Source of the DNA: Deltaproteobacteria bacterium
GTDB lineage: Bacteria; Desulfobacterota; B13-G15; RBG-16-54-18
Assembly (NCBI GenBank): GCA_003646745.1
Contig: QMLM01000073.1
Coordinates: forward strand, 1 to 7,899
Length of the DNA stretch: 7,899 nucleotides
Direction of reading: 5' to 3'
The notes under the pieces were generated by a model. It was not told where the DNA came from. It made no database searches and saw only the letters and a list, made by a program, of their open reading frames with translations. Of this stretch, positions 1 to 6,144 are shown piece after piece. Position numbers and translations under genes: made by a program. Position 1 is the stretch's first letter. Each line of letters begins with the position of its first letter.

Positions 1-417
1 CTCCACGGGAACAACTTCCTCCCGCAGGGGCCGCAGATGAAGGGAGGAATAAATGCCGCCTCTTATTATACCAATGGCCTTCTCTGTATTCTTCTGGATG
101 TCATCGCTCAGCCAGGAAACGTGCTCCCTTATCCCCACTTGTTTTAAAAGAAAGGGGTTGAGATGGGTCTCCTTTAATAGGCCCCGGAAGGTCTCCTCAT
201 GCATGGTGGGGGTACATGCCGCTATCACCACCCGATCGAGCTCCCCTTCCTCCACTGCCTTCTTTATCAACTCCTGCCCTGGCTCTGAGCAAAGGAAGGG
301 ATAATCGGCGAGGACCTTGAGGTGAGGGAACTCCTGGAAGGCCCTCTTCAGTCCCTCTATATCCACAGTCCCCTTAATGTTCTCCCCGCAATGGCAGATA
401 AAGAGTCCTATCCTCAT
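1..417 (-). CDS. HdrA-type protein, N-terminal domain (partial, runs off left edge)
   Basis: The visible 139 codons match the N-terminal domain of long heterodisulfide reductase subunit A (HdrA), which in the family carries its own [4Fe-4S] cluster. It begins MRIGLFICHCGENIKG, with the HdrA hallmark C-x-C-G (Cys8, Cys10), then Cys43 in FLCSEPGQELI and Cys68 in VIAACTPTMHEETF. The region LNPFLLKQVGIREHVSW is also typical. The frame is still open at base 1, just where long HdrA proteins enter the FAD-binding domain (residues LREEVVPVE at the edge), so the full protein probably continues with an FAD and ferredoxin part. A stand-alone N-terminal domain cannot be excluded. The ATG overlaps the stop of the upstream hdrA-like gene as ATGA, and the Shine-Dalgarno is weak, so translation is probably coupled. 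It is likely cytoplasmic and part of the same electron-transfer complex as its neighbours. Family assignment is firm; the length and architecture are unknown. Confidence 0.88.
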   Translation of the reverse strand, partial: MRIGLFICHCGENIKGTVDIEGLKRAFQEFPHLKVLADYPFLCSEPGQELIKKAVEEGELDRVVIAACTPTMHEETFRGLLKETHLNPFLLKQVGIREHVSWLSDDIQKNTEKAIGIIRGGIYSSLHLRPLREEVVPVE

Positions 418-1706
418 GATATATACTCTACACAGGCGAGGGCCGCACAGGAGGCAGAGGCAACACTGTCAGGTATATCCTTAGGGCCAGTGACGACTCC
501 ACAGGCAAATACCCCGGGAATATTGGTCTTGAAAGGGGTCATCGGATCGGTCTTTATGAAACCGTAATCGTCCGTCTCTATCCCCAGAGAGCTAAAGAAC
601 TTCTCCATGCCCCTCCTCGGCCTGATCCCGCAGGCCAAGACCACCATATCCGTCGCTACCTCCCTCACTTGAGCACTGAATTGGTCCTCCACCCTTACTA
701 TTAGCCCCTTTGCGTCCTTGTAAACCTCACCCGGCACCCCCCTCAAGTAGTAGACACCTAAATCTTGAAGCCTCCTGTAAAATTCTTCATAACCCTTGCC
801 ATGGGCCCTCACATCTATATAGGAGACATAGACTACCGCCCCCTCCACCCTTTCCTTTACTATATAGGCGTGTTTCGCCGTATACATGCAGCAGACCCTT
901 GAGCAAAAGGGAGCACCGACTGTGCGATCTCGGGAGCCGACGCACTGAATGAAGAAAAAACTGCGGGGGTGAAAATCCCCAAGACGGATCTCCCCCCCTG
1001 TGGGACCATTGGGGGCCATTAACCTCTCCAGCTCCAGAGAGGTGATGACTTCGGGATACCTGCCGTAACCTAGCTCCGGCTTCCCGATGGGATCAAAAAG
1101 GTCGAAACCCGTGGCGATCAAAATCGCATCTACCTGATATTGGAGCAATCTTGGTTTGTCGTCGAAGTTGATGGCCCCAACCTCGCATGCATCCACACAT
1201 GGAGGGCCTTTTTTACACCTTCCCTTTTTTAATTTGAGGCAGCTTTCGGGATCTATAAGGTACTTCTGTGGAACAGCCTGGGGAAAGGGAAGAAATATCG
1301 CTCCTCTTCTGCCCATCCCCTCATCAAACTCCTTGGGTATTCTGCCCGCAAGGACACAGACCTGCGCACATCTACCACAACTTGTACACTTTTCCTCATC
1401 CACATAGCGAGGGTTCTTTCTGATCTTTACCCTGAACCCGCCGCCTTCTTTAATCACCTCTACAACCTCGGAGAGGGAGAGGAGGTTTATACGCCGATGG
1501 AGAGAAACCTCCACCATTTTTGGTGTCAGGACACATGAGGAACAATCGAGGGTGGGGAAGGTCCTATCGGTCTGAATCATCCTGCCTCCGATGGAGGGCT
1601 CCCTTTCCACCAGAATTACCTCCACACCCCCATCGGCGAGGTCCAACGAGGCCTGAATTCCACCTATCCCCCCTCCAATGACTAGGACCCTCTTGCTACC
1701 GTTCAC
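414..1706 (-). CDS. hdrA: Short HdrA-like FAD/[4Fe-4S] protein
   Basis: A 430-residue cytoplasmic flavoprotein of the HdrA family, whose members pass or split electrons between a FAD and Fe-S clusters. A Rossmann motif GGGIGG lies at residues 11-16, the acidic strand end ILVERE near 31-36, and the HdrA signature DCSSCVLTPKMVEV at 54-67. An inserted ferredoxin-like domain has Cys107/110/113/117 and Cys156/164/170/174. A second FAD segment ILIATGFD is at 195-202, followed by FIQCVGSRD with Cys255 and by Cys268/272/273 in FCSRVCCMY. The C-terminus has the family block GVFACGVVTGPKDIPDS. The protein starts directly at the FAD fold and ends after it. It therefore lacks the N-terminal Cys domain and C-terminal ferredoxin domain of long HdrA. 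QmoA is of similar size but lacks the inserted ferredoxin. The GTG start overlaps the etfA stop by 4 nt (GTGA) and is preceded by AAGGGAT at about 6 nt. Partner proteins are inferred from the operon. Confidence 0.9.
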   Translation of the reverse strand: MNGSKRVLVIGGGIGGIQASLDLADGGVEVILVEREPSIGGRMIQTDRTFPTLDCSSCVLTPKMVEVSLHRRINLLSLSEVVEVIKEGGGFRVKIRKNPRYVDEEKCTSCGRCAQVCVLAGRIPKEFDEGMGRRGAIFLPFPQAVPQKYLIDPESCLKLKKGRCKKGPPCVDACEVGAINFDDKPRLLQYQVDAILIATGFDLFDPIGKPELGYGRYPEVITSLELERLMAPNGPTGGEIRLGDFHPRSFFFIQCVGSRDRTVGAPFCSRVCCMYTAKHAYIVKERVEGAVVYVSYIDVRAHGKGYEEFYRRLQDLGVYYLRGVPGEVYKDAKGLIVRVEDQFSAQVREVATDMVVLACGIRPRRGMEKFFSSLGIETDDYGFIKTDPMTPFKTNIPGVFACGVVTGPKDIPDSVASASCAALACVEYIS

Positions 1707-2650
1707 TTCTGATCCCTTAAATTCTCGATCATCTTCTGTGCTAGCCTGTGCATATCCTCAACCACCCCATAGTGGGCGTATTGGAAGATGGGAGCAGAGG
1801 GGTCTTTATTCACGGCGATGATTACGTCTGAATCTTTCATCCCAGCGATATGTTGAAAGGCGCCACTTATCCCCAGGGCGAAATAGACCTTCGGCCTAAC
1901 GGTCTTTCCCGATGTCCCCACCTGTCTGGCTTTGGGGAGCCAGGCTCGGTCGGCCACAGGCCTAGAACAGGACAGCACGCCGCCAAGCAACGCCGCCAAC
2001 TCCTCAAAGAGGGGAATATTCCCCTTTTCCTTCACCCCTCTGCCCACCGATACCAACAGATCTGCCTTGGTGATATCCACATCCTCTATCTCCTCTTCGA
2101 TATATTCAATAAAGTCCCTCCTGGGGTCTTTCTCTATAGAGGGGGCCTCCTCGAAGAGAGTTTCTTTAACCACCTCAGCTACCTTTGGGAAAACCCCCTT
2201 TCTGACGGTCCCGACAAACCTCATCCCTTCTTTTAAACGGAAATGTCCATTTATCTTTTCTGAATAGAGAGTCTTAATGAATATCTCCCCCTCCTCACCC
2301 CTACAGAAACCTGATATATCGGTGATGATCGGCCACCCTAGCCTTCCAGCTACATATGGCGCAACATCTATTCCAAAGGAGCAATGGGGTAACAGGATCG
2401 CAGAGGGTTCCCCAAAGGCCTGAAAAGTCCTCTCTAGGAGCCTGATGATGTTCAGGGGGTTCAGGAATTCACCCTCCTTGAGAGGGGCTACAATGACCTT
2501 ATCGCAACTCCCCCTTAAGATTCCATATTCTCCTTCAGGCAAAAGAATATAGCTGGGAAGTCCCACGATATCAGAGAGGTAGAGAGGATCAAAGTTCCCC
2601 TCTTGAAATTCCCCCTTCCTCGTCTCAGCAATGATGAGGGAATAGCTCAT
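1703..2650 (-). CDS. etfA: Electron transfer flavoprotein alpha subunit
   Basis: A 315-residue EtfA, the FAD-binding subunit of the cytoplasmic heterodimeric ETF that shuttles electrons from dehydrogenases such as acyl-CoA dehydrogenases. The C-terminal FAD domain is well preserved: SRPVADRAWLPKARQVGTSG (about 229-248), then the classic GISGAFQHIAGM (about 260-271), VIIAVNKDPSAPIFQ and YGVVED. The N-terminal domain (about 1-190) is more divergent but has the expected ILLPHCSFGIDVAPYVAGRL block. No N-terminal ferredoxin extension is present, unlike some bifurcating EtfA proteins. The length is normal. The ATG overlaps the etfB stop as ATGA, so the two subunits are translationally coupled, as expected for an equimolar complex. 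The flanking Hdr-like genes suggest that its acceptor or donor is the Fe-S/HdrA system and not a membrane ETF:quinone oxidoreductase. Whether this ETF is bifurcating cannot be judged by eye. Confidence 0.96.
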   Translation of the reverse strand: MSYSLIIAETRKGEFQEGNFDPLYLSDIVGLPSYILLPEGEYGILRGSCDKVIVAPLKEGEFLNPLNIIRLLERTFQAFGEPSAILLPHCSFGIDVAPYVAGRLGWPIITDISGFCRGEEGEIFIKTLYSEKINGHFRLKEGMRFVGTVRKGVFPKVAEVVKETLFEEAPSIEKDPRRDFIEYIEEEIEDVDITKADLLVSVGRGVKEKGNIPLFEELAALLGGVLSCSRPVADRAWLPKARQVGTSGKTVRPKVYFALGISGAFQHIAGMKDSDVIIAVNKDPSAPIFQYAHYGVVEDMHRLAQKMIENLRDQK

Positions 2651-3426
2651 TTGTACACCCCCTTCTCCTTTAAGATATTCAAAATCCCACTCACTTTGCC
2701 ATCAAGATCTCCGCCTATTATCTCTGCCCCCTCTTTGGGAGGTGGAATCTCTACTCTTATTAGTTGGAGCAATCCTTTCGCCCCCTCCATAAAATCTGCG
2801 GCAGAGAGGAAATCTCTCTCCTTCTTCGCCGCCGAAAGTACACCCGTTACCGAGACATACCTGGGTTCGTTTATCCCCGTCTGTATCGACACTACAGCGG
2901 GCAGCGCCATCTTCACCCTCTCCATCAGGCCACCCTCCAGCTCCCGCAAAAGGGTGATCTCCCCACCAGAGATCTCTTCGATCCCTATTACCATTGAGGC
3001 ATAGGGAACCTCTAAAAGACCAGCCAGAACTCCCCCGGTGGAGGCGAACTCGTCGTCCTCTGCCTGCCCTCCGGTTAGCAGCAGATCAAATTTTATCCCC
3101 TTCTTTTGCAGGAGATTTTTGAAGATAAACGCCCTTTGGAAGGGGTCTATAAGATCCTCTTCTGTCTCCAACAAGACGCCCCTCTCCAGACCCATGGCGA
3201 TCCCCCTGCGAAGAGCGGTGTCTGCATCTTCACTACCCATACTTATTACCCATCCTACACCCCCATGTTCCTTGACAATTCTGACCGCCTCCTCTATGGC
3301 GTAGGTATCCCATTCATTCATCCTAAAGGGGACCTCTTCCAAATCTACGCTTCTCCCTTCATCAATGATCTTCAATTCCTCCTCTTGGGTCGTCGGGACC
3401 CACTTTGCCAGGACTACTACCTCCAT
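2647..3426 (-). CDS. etfB: Electron transfer flavoprotein beta subunit
   Basis: A 259-residue EtfB, partner of the EtfA encoded immediately downstream. In the family this subunit binds AMP, or a second FAD in bifurcating ETFs. Visible family blocks are VVVLAKWVPTT at the N-terminus, RMNEWDTYAIEEAVRI (about 35-50), VISMGSEDADTALRRGIAMG, the nucleotide-loop region LLTGGQAEDDEFASTGG, and the EtfB signature ELEGGLMERVKMALPAVVS followed by GINEPRYVSVTGVLSAAKK. The nucleotide loop reads GGQAEDDEF where many family members read GKQAIDxD, so nucleotide specificity is uncertain. The ATG at 3426 is preferred over the GTG one codon upstream because GGAGGT lies 6 nt before the ATG but only 3 nt before the GTG. 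The stop of the upstream Fe-S gene overlaps this ATG by one base (TGATG), so expression is coupled. Confidence 0.95.
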   Translation of the reverse strand: MEVVVLAKWVPTTQEEELKIIDEGRSVDLEEVPFRMNEWDTYAIEEAVRIVKEHGGVGWVISMGSEDADTALRRGIAMGLERGVLLETEEDLIDPFQRAFIFKNLLQKKGIKFDLLLTGGQAEDDEFASTGGVLAGLLEVPYASMVIGIEEISGGEITLLRELEGGLMERVKMALPAVVSIQTGINEPRYVSVTGVLSAAKKERDFLSAADFMEGAKGLLQLIRVEIPPPKEGAEIIGGDLDGKVSGILNILKEKGVYK

Positions 3427-4526
3427 CACAACACCTCCATCAATACTTCGGTGATGTCCCTCACCTCAATATCGGCATCTAAGACAGCGGCCGCATCTTC
3501 CAGATTCAAGAGACAAAAGGGACACGCCGTGGCGATTACCTGAGCGCCCAATGCCAAGGCCTCCTTAACCCTCTTGTGTCCATTTCTCTCCCCCATCTCC
3601 ACGTCGAGAAACATCCTCCCTCCTCCTCCCTCGCAGCAGAGGGAGTTCTCCCGTGAGCGCGAAAACTCCATCAGTTGTAGCCCAGGTATGGCTTTGAGCA
3701 CCTCACGCGGCTCGTCAAATATCCCATTTTGCTTACCCAAAAAACAAGGATCGTGGTAGACGACCCTTTTATCATAGCTTCCCTTGAAGATGAGGCGTCC
3801 CTCCTGGATGAGCTCCCAAAGGAGTTGGGTGTAATGGACTGCCTTTTTGTCACCCCCTTCGTATTCGTTCTTGAAGGCGTTCATGCAATGGGGCGAAAGG
3901 GCGATGATCCTGCTCACCTGATAGCGTTCAAAATTTGCCTCATTCTCCTCCATAAGTTGCTTAAACAAACCAAACTCCCCTACCCTTCTGATCTCATTTC
4001 CGCAACAGACCTCTTTGCGGCCCAAGATGCCGAAGGGAACCTGGGCTGCATGGAGCACCTTGGCAATGTTACGAGGTATTACCATGCACCTGGGGTCATA
4101 GGCCTGGACACAACAGGTAAAAAGAAGGGTTTCTAGGGTATCTTCGCCGATAAAAGGGATCTCAAAACCGACCTCGGCGGTCCACGCATCTCGCTTATTC
4201 CTCGATCTGCCCCACGGGTTCTTCTGCACTAGGGTGTTCTCCAAGGCTCGATAAAGGGAGGATGGAATCTCCCCTTCCTCTACCATCTGGGCCCGTAGGC
4301 CGACCACTACCTCAGAAGGCTTTATGTCCCTAGGACATCTTATAGTACAGGCCCCACAACTGCTACAGAACCAGGGAACTTCCTTATCCTCCCAATCCCC
4401 AAAAAGGACCTTTCTGACCATCACCCTTATGTTTAAAGAGGTCTTTCCGGCCTCGGGGCAGCTACCTGTACACTTGCCACACTGTATACAGGCGAAAAGA
4501 TCTTCCCTTTTTAATAAACCCAGCAC
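3426..4526 (-). CDS. Soluble HdrC/HdrD-like Fe-S oxidoreductase with two CCG domains
   Basis: A 366-residue cytoplasmic electron carrier of the GlpC/HdrD/ETF-associated Fe-S oxidoreductase family. Two ferredoxin motifs open it: Cys13/16/19/23 (CIQCGKCTGSCP) and Cys54/57/60/64 (CSSCGACTIRCP). Two cysteine-rich CCG domains follow. The first has Cys138/139, Cys174-Cys175-Gly and Cys214 in SPHCMNAF. The second has Cys261 in DPCFLGKQNGIFDEPREVL, Cys297-Cys298 in CCEGGGGRM and Cys335/338 in TACPFCLLNLED. The second is complete; the first has Ser211 where the CxxC motif expects its first Cys. The C-terminal part resembles ETF:menaquinone-type oxidoreductases, but the N-terminal membrane helices of that group are absent. 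It is thus probably the soluble link between EtfAB and the HdrA-like proteins. The GTG start lies 1 nt after the tetR stop, with AGAGAGG about 10 nt upstream; no ATG lies nearby in frame. There is no hdr symbol, as orthology is uncertain. Confidence 0.92.
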   Translation of the reverse strand: MLGLLKREDLFACIQCGKCTGSCPEAGKTSLNIRVMVRKVLFGDWEDKEVPWFCSSCGACTIRCPRDIKPSEVVVGLRAQMVEEGEIPSSLYRALENTLVQKNPWGRSRNKRDAWTAEVGFEIPFIGEDTLETLLFTCCVQAYDPRCMVIPRNIAKVLHAAQVPFGILGRKEVCCGNEIRRVGEFGLFKQLMEENEANFERYQVSRIIALSPHCMNAFKNEYEGGDKKAVHYTQLLWELIQEGRLIFKGSYDKRVVYHDPCFLGKQNGIFDEPREVLKAIPGLQLMEFSRSRENSLCCEGGGGRMFLDVEMGERNGHKRVKEALALGAQVIATACPFCLLNLEDAAAVLDADIEVRDITEVLMEVL

Positions 4527-4527
4527 C

Positions 4528-5109
4528 CTACTTGGACCTCTCTGTATCCTTCAAGACCCCTCTAAGTAAGACCTCACCAAATATCCTGCCAAGTTCTTCC
4601 GGGCCTATCTCCCCTTGAGGGTTATACCAACTGTAAGTCCAGTGAACCATCCCGAAGAAAATAAAAGCGAGTACCGAAGAATCGATGGGCTTTAACAAAT
4701 TCTCTTTGGCTAAATCGTCAAAAAGCCTCTTTAAGGCCTCTACATAGACTCGTTGCTTGTCTATAAAGACCTTTCGATGTTCTAGAGAGAGCGACTTCCC
4801 TTCAGATACCAAAATGGTCAACTGATCTTTATGCCCTGCATAATGCTCGACGTAAAACTTACAAATCTCCTCCAATTTTTTAACGGGACCGATATCACTG
4901 TTGTAAATCTCCATAAGCCTTTTGTACCCCTCATCCATAAACCCGATCATGATCTCATTGAGGATCTCCTCTTTTGAGGGGAAATAATGAAACATTCCCG
5001 CCACACTGAGATCGGCCTCTTCAGCGATTCTGCGCACAGAAGTCCCATCAAAACCCTTGGCCGCAAACAATCTGGTAGCTACCTTTAAAATCACATCTCT
5101 CTTTGACAC
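4528..5109 (-). CDS. TetR-family transcriptional regulator (acyl-CoA-type)
   Basis: A 193-residue TetR/AcrR repressor. The N-terminal helix-turn-helix is textbook: ATRLFAAKGFDGTSVRRIAE (about 11-30) followed by EADLSVAGMFHYFPSKEEIL (about 31-50). The C-terminal ligand-binding domain contains FGMVHWTYSWYNPQGEI and EELGRIFGEVLLRGV. This pattern resembles KstR2- and FadR-like TetR regulators that bind acyl-CoA thioesters, so an acyl-CoA ligand is an inference that fits the ETF genes downstream. It is the first gene of the Hdr-ETF operon, with only 1 nt to the next start. The GTG start is supported by AAAGGAA about 5 nt upstream; an ATG slightly further up is out of frame. A 16-bp inverted repeat 13 nt before the start probably is its own operator. 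It would then repress the whole operon until the ligand appears. Confidence 0.93.
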   Translation of the reverse strand: MSKRDVILKVATRLFAAKGFDGTSVRRIAEEADLSVAGMFHYFPSKEEILNEIMIGFMDEGYKRLMEIYNSDIGPVKKLEEICKFYVEHYAGHKDQLTILVSEGKSLSLEHRKVFIDKQRVYVEALKRLFDDLAKENLLKPIDSSVLAFIFFGMVHWTYSWYNPQGEIGPEELGRIFGEVLLRGVLKDTERSK

Positions 5110-5122
5110 AAAATTCCTTTCA

Positions 5123-5138
5123 TACCGAGCGATCGGTA
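5123..5138 (-). promoter_or_regulatory. Probable TetR operator (inverted repeat)
   Basis: The minus-strand sequence TACCGATCGCTCGGTA has 6-bp perfect arms TACCGA/TCGGTA around a near-symmetric TCGC centre; only one base pair in the centre breaks full symmetry. The form ACCGAnCGnTCGGT is typical of TetR-family sites controlling fatty-acid and acyl-CoA genes. It sits between the predicted -10 box and the start codon, covering the expected transcription start, so bound regulator would block transcription. Binding is inferred from position and symmetry. Confidence 0.72.
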
Positions 5139-5145
5139 GAAATTT

Positions 5146-5174
5146 TATTTACCACCTGATGAGATATATGTCAA
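5146..5174 (-). promoter_or_regulatory. Sigma-70-type promoter of the tetR-Hdr-ETF operon
   Basis: A perfect -35 hexamer TTGACA (5174-5169) is separated by exactly 17 bp from TAAATA (5151-5146), a modest -10 match. A better -10-like TAAAAT lies four bases further on, but its 21-bp spacing is poor. Transcription would start near 5139, giving a leader of about 30 nt that contains the inverted repeat at 5138-5123. Confidence 0.6.
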
Positions 5175-5286
5175 GGCCTTATCTGCCCATGGGATTATCC
5201 TTTAGGCTGATGAAAAATGCAGGGAAAAATGTCTGGTGGTCTGGTGAAATGGGTTTAGAGGAGGTATTATGAGGCAAAAATGCTGA
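5175..5286. other. Intergenic spacer between pilin and Hdr-ETF blocks
   Basis: This stretch after the last pilin stop has no convincing gene and no GC-rich hairpin followed by a T-run on the minus strand. Read-through from the pilin operon is therefore possible. It contains two GCATTTTT copies on the minus strand, the palindrome CCCATGGG, and a tandem 8-bp duplication GTCTGGTG on the plus strand (5231-5246); no function is evident. Confidence 0.5.
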
Positions 5287-6144
5287 TCATCTATCCACAA
5301 GGTTAAAGGTGGAATTTAGGGCCACATTGCAATCCCCATCGCCATCAGCAGCAGCGGCAGAGTTGAAGGTAACCGAAGTTCTATAAAAAGAGCATCTTAT
5401 ACCTTGATAAACGTTCACACTCTGCCCTGAGCTGATTACGAAGTTGCTGCCAAAGGCAATATTAGTGCACAAAATATAACTACCACCGAGGACCGAAATG
5501 GAACCCCTTGTTAGATTATATACATTAAAAGTGGAACAAGTCGTACTGCTGCAGTCCAACTTGGAGTATAGATAATTGGGATTAAGAAAGGCCAGCATAT
5601 CGTCAAAGCTATCGGTAGGAGATTTGGTCTCATAGACACCATCCCCGTCGCCGTTCTCCTCATCCAAGGCACTGTTTTCCCCTCTGCTGATAATCACCGC
5701 TGCTTGGACCACCGGGGAGCTGCCACTTATGATGAGTTGAGGATACTCACCAGGTGGGTTGCCGGATAATACAGACAGTACATTACAAAACTCTTGCAGG
5801 CTACTTGCGCCAGGGAGTTTTCCGTGTACATGGTACCAATAGCGGTTTCTCCAGCTATCCACACCGCCCAGACCCAGATCTACGTAGGGAAGGGTGCCGA
5901 CTTCCCGATTGGGGTCACCAACGCCATCGGGATTATTAGGGTCATCGGCCCAGGGGAGGCGGTTGTTTATCCCCGCATAACCGATCAGGGCCTCTTTTAT
6001 ATCTGACAGATCTTTTTTGGTCTGTTCATAGTGCTTATGCTTAGCCAGTTCCGTGACCAAGGTGATGGTCGCCCCGGCCAGAAGCCCGAGCACAACTATC
6101 ACCAAGACCAACTCTAATAGAGTAAAGCCCCTTTTGTTCATCAT
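5287..6144 (-). CDS. Large prepilin-like protein (pilin 4), Cys-containing C-terminal domain
   Basis: A 285-residue class III signal-peptide protein. The leader MMNKRG is cut before FTLLELVLVIVVLGLLAG, with Glu at mature position 5 and a membrane-spanning N-helix. After the helix comes a block with LPWADDP, GTLPYVDLGLGG and DSWRNRYWYHV. This resembles pseudopilins and minor pilins that carry 'LPW-AD ... G-LP ... LGL ... D-W-N-Y-Y' and differs from the three upstream pilins. Acidic stretches NGDGDGVYE and ADGDGDCN look like possible divalent-metal loops. Six cysteines lie in the mature part, five of them in the last third, so disulfides after export are likely. The Ser/Thr/Asn-rich last 100 residues could be a surface domain of a minor or tip pilin; no known adhesin fold was recognised. 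The ATG at 6144 overlaps the upstream stop as ATGA, so coupling replaces a Shine-Dalgarno. A TTG three codons earlier is less likely. Confidence 0.85.
   Translation of the reverse strand: MMNKRGFTLLELVLVIVVLGLLAGATITLVTELAKHKHYEQTKKDLSDIKEALIGYAGINNRLPWADDPNNPDGVGDPNREVGTLPYVDLGLGGVDSWRNRYWYHVHGKLPGASSLQEFCNVLSVLSGNPPGEYPQLIISGSSPVVQAAVIISRGENSALDEENGDGDGVYETKSPTDSFDDMLAFLNPNYLYSKLDCSSTTCSTFNVYNLTRGSISVLGGSYILCTNIAFGSNFVISSGQSVNVYQGIRCSFYRTSVTFNSAAAADGDGDCNVALNSTFNLVDR

Noticed and set aside
414..1706. QmoA instead of HdrA for the 430-residue flavoprotein
   Set aside because: Length is similar, but the inserted ferredoxin domain with eight cysteines and the DCSSCVLTPKMVEV and CVGSRD...CSRVCCMY blocks are HdrA traits. 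No qmoB/qmoC-like genes flank it.
3729..4136. Plus-strand open frame (135 codons) opposite the HdrD-like gene
   Set aside because: It is fully antisense to a strongly conserved Fe-S protein, with no recognisable domain.
5231..5246. Tandem duplication GTCTGGTG GTCTGGTG
   Set aside because: Only two 8-bp copies in a non-coding gap; too short to call a repeat array or attachment site.
5258..5286. Plus-strand GAGGAGGT followed at 3 nt by ATG AGG CAA AAA TGC TGA
   Set aside because: A good-looking ribosome site but only a five-residue frame, with no plus-strand promoter or downstream gene that it could lead into; probably chance.
5175..5300. Possible terminator after the pilin operon
   Set aside because: T-runs exist on the minus strand (CAGCATTTTTGCC, CTGCATTTTTCATC) but no stable GC-rich stem precedes them.
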